From assembly GCF_000423185.1 (NCBI RefSeq), contig NZ_AUHM01000015.1, positions 124,001 to 188,000 of the forward strand: 64,000 bases of DNA, in the 5' to 3' direction. Of this stretch, positions 25,190-33,586 are shown piece by piece. The position numbers were made by a program, and so were the translations under genes. Position 1 is the first letter of the stretch, and each line of letters begins with the position of its first letter. The notes under the pieces were generated by a model. That model saw only the letters and a list, made by a program, of their open reading frames with translations. It made no database searches and was not told the origin of the DNA. The DNA comes from Inquilinus limosus DSM 16000. Lineage in GTDB: Bacteria; Pseudomonadota; Alphaproteobacteria; DSM-16000; Inquilinaceae.

Positions 25190-25540
25190 ATGCTGACCGG
25201 TCTTCATGCCGTGATCTACACCCGCGACGCCGAGGCGGATCGCGCCTTCTTCCGGGACGTCCTCGGCCTGGCCTCGGTCGATGCCGGCGACGGCTGGCTG
25301 ATCTTCGCGGCGCCGCCCGCCGAGATCGCCTGCCATCCTGCCGAGGCCAACGACCGGCACGAGCTCTTCCTGATGTGCGACGACCTGACGGCCGAGATCT
25401 CCCGGCTGGGCGAGAAGGGCGTCGACTGCGCTCCGGTCAGCGACGAGGGCTGGGGTCTTCTGTCCGCCATCCATCTGCCGGGCGGCGGCCGGCTCGGCCT
25501 CTACGAACCGCGCCATCCGGTGCCGCAAGGGGCGGGTTAG
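25190..25540 (+). CDS. VOC family protein
   Basis: This 116-residue VOC-fold protein reads LHAVIYTRDAEADRAFFRDV, IACHPAEANDRHELFLMCDD, ISRLGEKGVDC and GGGRLGLYEPRHP. A strong ribosome binding site, GGAGGG (25180-25185), precedes ATG 25190 and rules out the earlier in-frame start. His and Glu residues at the positions usually used for metal binding are present. The substrate is unknown. Its stop overlaps that of the convergent SorC-type gene by 4 bp. Confidence 0.88.
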   Translation: MLTGLHAVIYTRDAEADRAFFRDVLGLASVDAGDGWLIFAAPPAEIACHPAEANDRHELFLMCDDLTAEISRLGEKGVDCAPVSDEGWGLLSAIHLPGGGRLGLYEPRHPVPQGAG

Positions 25541-26499
25541 CCCAGCCGCACCAGTGCCGCCGCCGCGGTCTCGTCGGTGATCAGGCCCTGCAGCAGGCCG
25601 CGGGTCAGCACCGCGCGGATCGCCGGCACCTTGGCGGCGCCGCCGGCGATGGCCACGGCCGGGCGCCTGGCGACGGCGTCGAGCGGCAGGCCGACCACCC
25701 GGTCGCGCAGCGGCGAGGCCAGGACCCGGCCCTCGGCGTCGAGGAAGTTGCCCAGCACCTCGCCGATCGCGCCGGCCTGGCGCAGCGCCTCGTATTCGGC
25801 GCGGGTGATCACCTTGTCCTGCAGCACCGGCGCGCTGTCGTCGAGCTGGCCGATGCCGATCAGGATCGCGTCGGCCCGCGCCGCCAGCGCCATGATCTCG
25901 CGGAACGGTTTCTGCTCCTCCAGCACCCGCCGGTCCTCGGCGCTCTCGGCGATCAGCGGCGCCGGCATCAGGTAGCGCTGGGCGCCCAGCCGGTCGCCGA
26001 GGCGCATCACCACGTCGAACGGGTTGTAGGAGGAATCGCGGGCGATGTTGCCGGTGACCGAGACCACCCGGTGCTGCGGCCGCGGCGAGGACGCCATCTC
26101 CTCCACCGCCGCGCGCACGCTGCGGCCGTTGCCGACGCCGATCACCAGCGGCCTGTCGGTGTCGACCAGCCGCTCGATCCAGGTGGCGCCGGCGATGGCC
26201 AGCGCCGGCAGGTTGGCCTCGGCCGGCGCCATCGGGTCGGCCGGCACCACCTCGCAGAAGCGCAGCCCGTGGCGGCGGGCGATGCGCTCGCCCAGCTCCA
26301 TGCAGGCGGCGATCGGGTGGTCGATGCGGACCTTGACCATGCCCTCCTGCGCGGCGAAGGCCAGCAGGCGCTGCGCCGCCATGCGCGAGACGTTGAGCCG
26401 CCGTGCGATCTCGTCCTGTGTCAGGCCGGAGACATAGGACAGCCATGCCGCCCGTGCCGCCTGATCGCGCTTCCTCTCCGCCTGATCCATCCCCGGCAT
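25537..26499 (-). CDS. SorC/DeoR-type sugar-binding transcriptional regulator
   Basis: This 320-residue regulator has an N-terminal HTH, YVSGLTQDEIARRLNVSRMA, preceded by a short charged helix. A sugar-phosphate-isomerase-like effector domain follows (VIGVGNGRSVRAAVEEMA, ISRDSSYNPFDVVMRLGDR-like segment, DAILIGIGQL, VVGLPLDAVARRPAVAIAGG). SorC-family proteins usually bind phosphorylated sugars and control polyol or sugar operons. No such operon is adjacent, so its target lies elsewhere. An alternative start is the ATG three codons in. Confidence 0.9.
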   Translation of the reverse strand: MPGMDQAERKRDQAARAAWLSYVSGLTQDEIARRLNVSRMAAQRLLAFAAQEGMVKVRIDHPIAACMELGERIARRHGLRFCEVVPADPMAPAEANLPALAIAGATWIERLVDTDRPLVIGVGNGRSVRAAVEEMASSPRPQHRVVSVTGNIARDSSYNPFDVVMRLGDRLGAQRYLMPAPLIAESAEDRRVLEEQKPFREIMALAARADAILIGIGQLDDSAPVLQDKVITRAEYEALRQAGAIGEVLGNFLDAEGRVLASPLRDRVVGLPLDAVARRPAVAIAGGAAKVPAIRAVLTRGLLQGLITDETAAAALVRLG

Positions 26500-26730
26500 C
26501 CGCCACGCTCCGCGCCGTTCGAACGGCCTATCTCAACATCTCCCCCGATCGGGCGTCCGGCGCAACGGTGGCGTGCAGCGATTGCGGATCGCCGGCGCCG
26601 AGACCGCGGCGATGATGCCCGCTCCGGCCCGTCTCGAAAGGCTTGACCGCGGCGCGGCGGAACGGTCCATTCCGGCCGGAAGGAAGCTGTGGGGGGCCGG
26701 TCCGGACAACGGACCGGCGAGGAAGGTACG

Positions 26731-27942
26731 ATGATGATTCGTTGGGCCCTGGTCCTGGCGCTGGCGCTGGCGCCGCATGTCGCGATGGCCGCGACCAAGC
26801 CGACGCCGGTGCCGCCGGAGGACAAGGTCCACGCCCAGCTGCGCATGGCGCTGGAGCGGACGGAGGCCGAGCTGGCCTCGGCGCCGTCGGCGATTCCCGT
26901 GGGTACCCTCAAGCCCAGCGCCGTCGATCCGCGCGTGCCGCTGCTGCGCCAGCGGCTCGACGCCATGGGCATCACGCTGCCCGAATCCGCCGCGCCCGCG
27001 GCCGCGGAGCCCGCTATCGCCCAGCCCGAGGCGGCGCCGGCCGAACCGGCCACGGCGATCGCCGAGACCGAGCCGGAGCTGATCGGCCCGGTGGCGCCGG
27101 CCACCCTGGTCTATGACGAGGCGCTGACCCAGCGGGTCAAGCTGCTGCAGTCGCGCTGGGGCCTGCGCGACGATGGCGTGGTCGGCCGCCGCACGCTGCG
27201 GGCGCTGAACTTCACCCCGGCGGACGAGGCGGCATCGCTGCGCCAGACGCTGGCCCGCTACCAGCCGCCGCCGGCGCGGGGCAAGTCGATCATCGTGAAT
27301 GTCCCGACCGCGGAGATCATCGCCTTCGAGAACGGGGTCGAGGTGCTGCGCACCCGCGCCGTGGTCGGGTCGCCCCTGACCCAGACGCCGCTGATCCAGT
27401 CCAACATGTTCGCGGTCAAGTACAACCCGGACTGGACCGTGCCGCCGGGGCTGACCAAGAAGTACAAGGCCCAGATGGCGGCCGGCCAGTACACCGAGAT
27501 GCGCAAGCACGGCGTGGTGGTGAAGACGCCGGAGGGCCAGACCTTCGACCCGGCCCAGGTGCCGCCGGAGCTGGTCGGCACCATGGGCTGGAAGTTCTGG
27601 CAGCCGCCGGGCGACGACAACGCCCTCGGCCTCTTGAAGTTCGAACTCGACAACGACCAGGCGATCTATCTGCACGACACCAACAACCGGAAGCTGTTCG
27701 CCACCGACAACCGGGCGGTGTCGAATGGCTGCATCCGGGTCGAGAACTATCTCGGCCTCGCCGCGTGGGTGCTGGGCATCGACACCGCCGCGGTCGAGGC
27801 CGCGATCGCCACCGGCAAGACCCATTTCGCCCGGGTGCCGAGCCGGATCCCGGTGCGGATGACCTACTACATGGCCTACCCCGACCCGACCGGCGGCATC
27901 CGCTACGGCGAGGATGTCTACGACATGGCCGAGGGCGGCTAG
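26731..27942 (+). CDS. L,D-transpeptidase (YcbB-like) with peptidoglycan-binding domain
   Basis: This 403-residue periplasmic enzyme cross-links peptidoglycan or attaches proteins to it. The signal peptide MMIRWALVLALALAPHVAMA fixes the start, with GAGGAAGG just upstream. A Pro/Ala-rich linker runs to about 125. A short peptidoglycan-binding helix bundle follows (VKLLQSRWGLRDDGVVGRRT, about 136-160). The YkuD catalytic domain spans about 185-345, with IYLHDTN (His315) and SNGCIRVENY (catalytic Cys334). The layout is that of YcbB/LdtD in shortened form. It ends in a 4-bp overlap with the convergent MFS gene. Confidence 0.93.
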   Translation: MMIRWALVLALALAPHVAMAATKPTPVPPEDKVHAQLRMALERTEAELASAPSAIPVGTLKPSAVDPRVPLLRQRLDAMGITLPESAAPAAAEPAIAQPEAAPAEPATAIAETEPELIGPVAPATLVYDEALTQRVKLLQSRWGLRDDGVVGRRTLRALNFTPADEAASLRQTLARYQPPPARGKSIIVNVPTAEIIAFENGVEVLRTRAVVGSPLTQTPLIQSNMFAVKYNPDWTVPPGLTKKYKAQMAAGQYTEMRKHGVVVKTPEGQTFDPAQVPPELVGTMGWKFWQPPGDDNALGLLKFELDNDQAIYLHDTNNRKLFATDNRAVSNGCIRVENYLGLAAWVLGIDTAAVEAAIATGKTHFARVPSRIPVRMTYYMAYPDPTGGIRYGEDVYDMAEGG

Positions 27943-29129
27943 GCCTTCCGCCTGTCCCGCCGCCAGCACAGAACCGCCAGCGCCACGCCGGCGAGGGTGA
28001 CGATAGCGCCGGCGGGGTAGAGCGCAGCGAGGCCGGGGCCGCTGTCGATCACCCGGCCGCCCAGCCAGGCCGCGGCGGCCGCGGCGATCTGGAAGCCCGA
28101 GGCGTTCAGCGCGATGCCCAGGGTCGGGGCGGCACCGGCGGTGGCCAGCACCCGGGTCTGCATCCCCGGGATCACGGCGAAGGCCAGGGCGCCGACCGCG
28201 AATACCAGGATCGCGGCCGGGACCTGCAGATGGCCCACCACCGCGCCCAGCGCCAGCACCGCCGCCAGGGCCGCCAGCAGCCCGATCAGCGACGGCATCA
28301 GGGCACGGTCCGACAGCCAGCCGCCCGCCAGGTTCCCCAGCGTGGCGCCGATGCCGTAGGTCAGCAGCAGCGCCGGCACGGAGGCGGCGGCGAAGCCGGC
28401 GACCTGGGTCAGGAGCGGCGCCAGATAGGTGAAGACCATCAGCACCCCGGCATTGCCGGCCGCGGTCAGGGCCAGGGCCAGCTGCAGGTCGCGCCGCCGC
28501 AGCACGCGCAGCTCCGCCGCCGCCGACCCGGTCGTCGCGGCGCCGCGGACCGGCACGAAGCGGACCATCAGCGCCAGCGCCACCGCCGCCAGCGCGGCGA
28601 TGGCCAGGAAGGTGGCCCGCCAGCCGAAAACCTGGCCGATCGCGGTGCCGATGGGCGCGCCCAGGATCATCGCGAGATTGAAGCCCAGCGCTACCTTGGC
28701 CACGGCCGAGGCCTGCCGGCCCGGCGGAGCCAGCGACGCGGCGACGACCACCGCCATGGCGAAGAAGGTGGCGACGACGAGGCCGCTGGCCGCCCGCGCG
28801 GCCAGCAGCACGGCATACCCCGGCGCGGCGGCCGCGGCCAGGTTGCCGGCGACGAAGACGGCCAGCAGCCCGGCCGCCAACGGCTTGCGCGGCAGCCGGA
28901 CGGTCAGCAGCGTCAGCACCGGCCCGCCCGCCACCATGCCCAGCGCGTAGGCCGTCACCAGATGGCCGGCGGCCGGGAGCGAGACCGACAGGCCGGCCGC
29001 CACCTCCGGCAGGATGCCGGCGACGACGAATTCGGCGGTGGTCAGCGCGAAGGCGCACAGCGTCAGCGTCAGGATCGGCAGCAGCGCGGGCGGCTCGCGC
29101 CGCGCGGCCTGTTCGGCGGCGACATCCAT
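27939..29129 (-). CDS. MFS transporter (DHA1 drug/arabinose exporter type)
   Basis: This is a 396-residue, 12-helix major facilitator protein. The start is taken at ATG 29129 (MDVAAEQAARREPP), just before helix 1 (LTLTLCAFALTTAEFVVAGI). The DHA1-type motifs are AGHLVTAYALGMVAGGPVL and, after helix 2, the basic loop RLPRKPLAAG. The best relatives in memory are the AraJ/YdhP-like putative effluxers. It is divergent from the GlxA-type regulator at 29225, a common pairing in which the regulator controls the exporter. Confidence 0.92.
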   Translation of the reverse strand: MDVAAEQAARREPPALLPILTLTLCAFALTTAEFVVAGILPEVAAGLSVSLPAAGHLVTAYALGMVAGGPVLTLLTVRLPRKPLAAGLLAVFVAGNLAAAAAPGYAVLLAARAASGLVVATFFAMAVVVAASLAPPGRQASAVAKVALGFNLAMILGAPIGTAIGQVFGWRATFLAIAALAAVALALMVRFVPVRGAATTGSAAAELRVLRRRDLQLALALTAAGNAGVLMVFTYLAPLLTQVAGFAAASVPALLLTYGIGATLGNLAGGWLSDRALMPSLIGLLAALAAVLALGAVVGHLQVPAAILVFAVGALAFAVIPGMQTRVLATAGAAPTLGIALNASGFQIAAAAAAWLGGRVIDSGPGLAALYPAGAIVTLAGVALAVLCWRRDRRKA

Positions 29130-29224
29130 CTCGGCCTCGGGTCTGGGACGTGTCGGCCCGACCCTAGCCGGGGCGGCGGCTGTCCGATATGACAGAGGCC
29201 CCTCCTTTCCTGCCAGGTGCCGCC

Positions 29225-30253
29225 ATGCAGACACGCCGCACCATCGCCTTCGTCCTGTTCGACCGGGCGCTCGGGCTGAACGTCACCGGTCCGGCCGAGG
29301 TGTTCGGCATGGCCGATCATCTCCTCGGCGGCGGCCGCTACGACCTGCAGGTGCTGTCCGAGGCCGGCGGGCTGGTCCGCACCACCTCCGGCCTCGCCGT
29401 CGACACCCGGCCCCTCTCGGCGCTCGACCTGTCGCGGCTCGACACGCTGATCGTGGTCGGCGGGAAGGGGGCCGCGGACTTCCCGGCCGAGGCGCCGCTG
29501 ATCGGCTGGATCCGGCGGGCGGCCCACGTGGCCCGGCGCGTCTGCAGCGTCTGCAACGGCGCCTTCCTGCTGGCCGCGGCCGGGCTGCTCGACGGAAGGC
29601 GGGCGGTGACCCATTGGTGCGAGGTGCCGGCGCTGCGGGCCCGCTATCCGCAGGTGAAGGTCGAGCTCGACCCGATCTATCTGCGCGACGGCCCGGTCTG
29701 GACCTCGGCCGGGATGTCGGCGGGGATCGACCTCGCCCTGGCCCTGGTCGAGGACGACCACGGCCGCCGCGTCAGCCTCGCCGTGGCCAAGGATCTGGTG
29801 GTGTTCCTGCGCCGCTCCGGCGGCCAGGCGCAGTTCAGCGGCGCGCTCGCGGCGCAGACCAGGCTCGGCGCGGCGCCATCGAAGCTGACGGAGCTGCCGG
29901 CCTGGATCGTGGACAACCTCGCCGCCGACCTTTCGGTCGAGGCCCTGGCACGCTCGGTCGGCATGGCCCCGCGCAGCTTCGCCCGCGCCTTCGTCCGCTG
30001 GCATGGCGGCACTCCGGCCAAGCTGGTGCAGGAGCTGCGGCTGGAGGCGGCGTGCCGGCATCTCGAGGAGGGCGCGATGCCGGTCAAGCGCATCGCCGCC
30101 CTCTGCGGCTTTGGCGACGAGGAGCGCATGCGCCGCGCCTTCCTGCGCCGCCTCGGCGTCCCGCCGGCCGCCTATCGCGAGAGGTTCGGGGGGGGCGGGA
30201 GGCGCCGTTGGGAGAGGGCGACGGAACATCCGCATGAACGGCTTGTCCGTTGA
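29225..30253 (+). CDS. GlxA-type AraC-family regulator with DJ-1/PfpI domain
   Basis: This 342-residue protein has a class I glutamine-amidotransferase-like (DJ-1/PfpI) domain at about 5-190 (TIAFVLFDRALGLNVTGPAE, VCSVCNGAFLLAAAGLLDGR) with the nucleophile-elbow Cys. An AraC double HTH follows at about 225-325 (LARSVGMAPRSFARAFVRW, IAALCGFGDEERMRRAFLRR). The start at 29225 (MQTRRTIAFVLFD) is preferred over the in-frame ATG at 29189. It likely controls the divergent MFS exporter. Confidence 0.92.
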   Translation: MQTRRTIAFVLFDRALGLNVTGPAEVFGMADHLLGGGRYDLQVLSEAGGLVRTTSGLAVDTRPLSALDLSRLDTLIVVGGKGAADFPAEAPLIGWIRRAAHVARRVCSVCNGAFLLAAAGLLDGRRAVTHWCEVPALRARYPQVKVELDPIYLRDGPVWTSAGMSAGIDLALALVEDDHGRRVSLAVAKDLVVFLRRSGGQAQFSGALAAQTRLGAAPSKLTELPAWIVDNLAADLSVEALARSVGMAPRSFARAFVRWHGGTPAKLVQELRLEAACRHLEEGAMPVKRIAALCGFGDEERMRRAFLRRLGVPPAAYRERFGGGGRRRWERATEHPHERLVR

Positions 30254-30270
30254 CTGGAGCTGAACGAGAG

Positions 30271-30576
30271 CTAGGCGCGCTTGCTTCGCAGATGGTCGAG
30301 TATGACGACCAGATAGAACACGATGATGCCGCTTACATCCAAAAGAAGGCCGATCAACGCCCATCCAATAATACTTCTGTCTTCCCCTTTTGCCAAATAT
30401 CCGCATACGGCGGCGATGAGGATGTTTATGAAGATTGCTGCATTTTCAATGCGCTGCTGATCCACGACGTACCGATATATCGCCTCGATCCGCTGTTCCG
30501 ACATCCAGTCGGCCGAGGCGGTTGTGCAATAGAGGGCGATGGCTGACGCCAGAACAACGAATCGCAGAATGCTCAT
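30271..30576 (-). CDS. Small membrane protein of unknown function
   Basis: This 101-residue protein has a signal-like N-terminus (MSILRFVVLASAIALYCTTASA) and two hydrophobic helices (NAAIFINILIAAVCGYLA and GLLLDVSGIIVFYLVVILD). A GGAG ribosome binding site lies about 7 nt before the ATG. GC content is far lower than in neighbouring genes, which suggests recent acquisition. No family is recognised. Confidence 0.65.
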   Translation of the reverse strand: MSILRFVVLASAIALYCTTASADWMSEQRIEAIYRYVVDQQRIENAAIFINILIAAVCGYLAKGEDRSIIGWALIGLLLDVSGIIVFYLVVILDHLRSKRA

Positions 30577-30740
30577 TAGAAAACTCCAAGGCCCTGTGGG
30601 CGACCATCACCCCAGGAATGGCGGGAACGATCGCAGAAACTCTCGTCGCGTGTCGAGCGGCTGACAGCCTCCTGAGGGCATCCGCCGGGCCGCTGCCATC
30701 GACCGGGTCTTGGGGGAAGGATCGCGCAGCGGCTAGCCCG

Positions 30741-31481
30741 CTACGCCGGCCGCGTGACCGTGATGATCTCCGGGCTCCGCTCGGTCACGGGGCTGCGGTC
30801 CCAGTCGCCGAACTGCGCCTCGACCGCCAGGCCGGCCTCGGCCAGGAACGCGGCCAGCGCGTCCGCGTCGAGGAAGCGCAGCGTGCTCCAGCTCACCCGC
30901 GGTTCGGCCCAGGCCGGGTTGGTGAAGGTCTGGGTGAAGGAGACGGTGCGGCCGTCGAACGGCGTCTCGACCCGGCAGGCCATGGTGACCGGCCGGCCGG
31001 CGCTGTCCTCGACCTCGGCGGCATATTGCCGGTCCCAGCCCTCCCATTCCCGCGCCGCCGGGTTGCGGGTCTCGAAGGCGAAGCGGCCCTCCGCGGCCAG
31101 GGCGGCGCGGACATGACCGAGCAGGGCCCGGATCTCCTCGTCCTCGACCACCGCCTGGAAGGCGTGGCCGGTCATGACGATCAGGTCGAACTCGTGCCTG
31201 AAGCCGGCCGAGCCGAGGTCGCCCTGGACCCATTCGATACTGGCGTGCCGCTGTGCCTGCGCGATCATCCCGGCCGCGGGATCGAGGCCGCAGAGCCGCC
31301 CGGCATGGCCCGCCTGTCGGGCCTCGCGCAGCAACGCGCCGGTGCCGCAGCCGAGATCGAGCACCGCCGGCGCCGCCATGATGAAGGGCAGGTAGAAGTC
31401 GAAATCGCTCCTCTCCGCCCGCGGGCAGACCGCGTCGTACAGCGCGGCGAGATCGGAGTCGGAATAGTGCAGGTCGACCAT
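30741..31481 (-). CDS. Class I SAM-dependent methyltransferase
   Basis: This 246-residue enzyme has the SAM-binding motif I AVLDLGCGTGALLREA (about 40-55), motif II LCGLDPAAGMIAQAQ and post-II VQGDLGSAGFRHEFDLIVMTG. The C-terminal half is a beta-rich region typical of small-molecule methyltransferases. The start at ATG 31481 (MVDLHYSDSDLAALYD) is the natural N-terminus; the frame is open further upstream only because of GC bias. The substrate is unknown. It is the last of three co-oriented genes, after GNAT and LacI. Confidence 0.9.
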   Translation of the reverse strand: MVDLHYSDSDLAALYDAVCPRAERSDFDFYLPFIMAAPAVLDLGCGTGALLREARQAGHAGRLCGLDPAAGMIAQAQRHASIEWVQGDLGSAGFRHEFDLIVMTGHAFQAVVEDEEIRALLGHVRAALAAEGRFAFETRNPAAREWEGWDRQYAAEVEDSAGRPVTMACRVETPFDGRTVSFTQTFTNPAWAEPRVSWSTLRFLDADALAAFLAEAGLAVEAQFGDWDRSPVTERSPEIITVTRPA

Positions 31482-31561
31482 GCGGCCGAGTATGCCGATC
31501 GGAGCGACCCGGACAAATGGGAAGATGCCGGGGGAGGGCAGGGACCCGGCGCGCTGCCTGT

Positions 31562-32317
31562 CTATGGCGGCGTCTCCCGCCTTGGCGCGAACACGAACAG
31601 CGTCCCGATCCGCTCGTAACCCACGCGGGGATAGAGCAGCGCCCCCGCATGGCTCGCGGTCAGCACCGAGCAGGCGGAGCCGCGGTCGCGGTCGTCCCGC
31701 AGCATCCTCGCCAGCAGCGCCCGGCCGATGCCGCGGCGCCGGTGCGCGGGGTCGACATGCATGTCCGCGCACCATGTCGCGCCCGCGGCATCCACGCTGC
31801 GCACGCGCCCGACGATGTCCGCGCCGTCGATCGCCACATACTGGCGGAACGGGGCGTCGTCGCCGAGCAGATGGTCCGCGATCGGCCGGGTGCGGGTGAT
31901 CTTTGCCAGCTGCGAGGCCAGCCCGGGGGTCGACAGGCGCTCGATCGCGACGGGGGAGGACGGCGTCGGAATCCGCTCCAGCCGCTGCACGAAGAAGCCC
32001 TCCGTTCCGAGCAGCCGGTAGCCCAGGGCCTTGTAGGCGGCTCGGGTCGGCTCGTCCGGCTCGCCCTCGGCGACCAGGGCGCAGACGAAGTAGCGTCCGC
32101 GTGCGTGCTGTCGCGCTGCCGCATCCGCCTCGGCGGGGGCGACACCATGCGCGATCCACTCCTCCTTGCGGTAGTCGCGCGGATTCCGGCGCGGCGCGTC
32201 GCGCATCAGCCACAGCGGCCCGACGCGGCTGACCTCGTAGGGAAACGTGCGGCTCTTGCCGGCCGCGTGCCCGCGCACGAACACCTCGATCGCGAACCCG
32301 ATCCCCGGCCTCTCCAT
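31562..32317 (-). CDS. GNAT family N-acetyltransferase
   Basis: This 251-residue protein has its acetyl-CoA binding motif at CADMHVDPAHRRRGIGRALL (C-terminal half, about 185-205), then SVLTASHAGALLYPRVGYERIG. The N-terminal half looks like a second, degenerate GNAT-like domain. Its ATG shares one base with the stop codon of the LacI-type gene (TGATG), so the pair is translationally coupled. The substrate is unknown. Confidence 0.85.
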   Translation of the reverse strand: MERPGIGFAIEVFVRGHAAGKSRTFPYEVSRVGPLWLMRDAPRRNPRDYRKEEWIAHGVAPAEADAAARQHARGRYFVCALVAEGEPDEPTRAAYKALGYRLLGTEGFFVQRLERIPTPSSPVAIERLSTPGLASQLAKITRTRPIADHLLGDDAPFRQYVAIDGADIVGRVRSVDAAGATWCADMHVDPAHRRRGIGRALLARMLRDDRDRGSACSVLTASHAGALLYPRVGYERIGTLFVFAPRRETPP

Positions 32318-33375
32318 CAGACCCGCACCGTGCGCCGCCAGACCAGTTCGGGCGTGAGCTTGATCCTCGCCGGCGCCGTTCGTCCCGTCCGGCTCTCCGC
32401 GGCCAGCGCGACGGCGTGCCGGGCGATGTCTTCGACCGGATGGTCGAAGGTCGTGAGCTGATAGGAAAGCCAGCCCGCCTGCATGACGTTGTCGAAGCCG
32501 ATCACCGACACGTCCTCCGGCACCCGCAGCCCGAACTCCTGCCGCGCCGCGTCGATCAGGCCGAAGGCGGTCACGTCGTTGACGCAGAACACCGCGTCCG
32601 GCCGCTCCGCCTCCGTGAACAGCCGGCGGGCGGCAGCCACACCGTTGTCGTAGCTGGTCATCTGCCCCAGCCGGACCACGGCCGGCTCGATGCCGACCGA
32701 GCGGGCGGCGTCGACGAATGCGTCCGTCCGGGCCGACAGGCTGGGCGTGCCGAGCTCGGTCGTCACCACGGCCGGCCGGCGGCAGCCGGCGCGCAGGAAC
32801 AGGTTCAGCGCCCTCCGCGCCGCACCGGCATTGTCCAGCAGGATGTTGTCCGGCCCGACGATCCGGTCGTCGCGGCTGATCAGGATCAGCCGCTGCCCGT
32901 TGTCCAGGCATTCGCGCACGATCGACTGGGCCGGCGTGCCCGACATCACGACCGTGGCGTCGGCGCGGTAGTTGAGGGCGCGGCGCAGCGTGGCGGCGAC
33001 GTCGTCCGACGGCCCCCCGACGCACAGCAGCACGGCCACCTTGCCGGCCTCCTGCAGCCGTTCCGTGATAGCCCGCGTCAGCCGCGACGGCTGCGCCGCG
33101 TCGATATCCGCCACGACCAGGCAGACGATCCCGGTCTCCTGCCGCGACACGCCGCGCGCCAGGTGGTTGACGTGGTAGCCCAGCGCCTCCGCCGCGGCCA
33201 GGACGCGGCGCCGGGTCTCTTCGGACACGCTGGCGCCGGGGGTGAAGGTGCGGGACACGGCGGAGCGCGACACGCCTGCCAGCTCGGCCACGGCGCGGGC
33301 GCCGACAAAGCGCCGGGAGGCGAGATCTTCCGCCGGCGGCGGGGGTTCCGGTGGCGTGCTGTCTCGGCCGGGCAT
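32317..33375 (-). CDS. LacI-family repressor of the AfuABC-type operon
   Basis: This 352-residue repressor has its HTH at about 28-75 (AVAELAGVSRSAVSRTF, hinge ending YHVNHLARG). The sensor domain follows, with VCLVVADIDAAQPSRLTRAI, VFCVNDVTAFGLIDAA and VSVIGFDNVMQAGWLSYQLT. A Pro-rich N-terminal extension precedes the HTH. It is divergent from the ABC importer at 33587. Two identical-architecture palindromes, one near each promoter, fit autoregulation plus control of the importer. The GNAT gene is coupled downstream. Confidence 0.92.
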   Translation of the reverse strand: MPGRDSTPPEPPPPAEDLASRRFVGARAVAELAGVSRSAVSRTFTPGASVSEETRRRVLAAAEALGYHVNHLARGVSRQETGIVCLVVADIDAAQPSRLTRAITERLQEAGKVAVLLCVGGPSDDVAATLRRALNYRADATVVMSGTPAQSIVRECLDNGQRLILISRDDRIVGPDNILLDNAGAARRALNLFLRAGCRRPAVVTTELGTPSLSARTDAFVDAARSVGIEPAVVRLGQMTSYDNGVAAARRLFTEAERPDAVFCVNDVTAFGLIDAARQEFGLRVPEDVSVIGFDNVMQAGWLSYQLTTFDHPVEDIARHAVALAAESRTGRTAPARIKLTPELVWRRTVRV

Positions 33376-33415
33376 GCCGGTCTGCTCCGTTGTTCGATCA
33401 CCCTATCATAAGCTC

Positions 33416-33433
33416 TTTGCAACCAGGTGCAAA
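33416..33433. promoter_or_regulatory. Putative LacI operator, lacI-proximal
   Basis: An 18-bp inverted repeat, TTTGCA-ACCAGG-TGCAAA, sits 40 bp upstream of the lacI-type start. The half-sites are identical to those of the second operator at 33548-33565. The centre-to-centre distance of 132 bp would permit looping. Confidence 0.7.
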
Positions 33434-33547
33434 CAAGGCTCGGACGAACGGTTTCCGCGAAAATATGTTCAATCGTGAAGGGTGATCTCGCCTGTTTGCA
33501 GACTGTCACAAATTTGTCATTGACGGTTTGGTGACGATCGAACAGCA

Positions 33548-33565
33548 TTTGCACACGGTTGCAAA
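33548..33565. promoter_or_regulatory. Putative LacI operator, importer-proximal
   Basis: TTTGCA-CACGGT-TGCAAA is an 18-bp inverted repeat with the same half-sites and spacing as 33416-33433. It ends 21 bp before the start codon of the binding-protein gene, overlapping the likely transcription start or leader. A lone TTTGCA half-site lies between the two, at 33495-33500. Confidence 0.72.
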
Positions 33566-33586
33566 AACAATGAGAGGGAGGATCCG

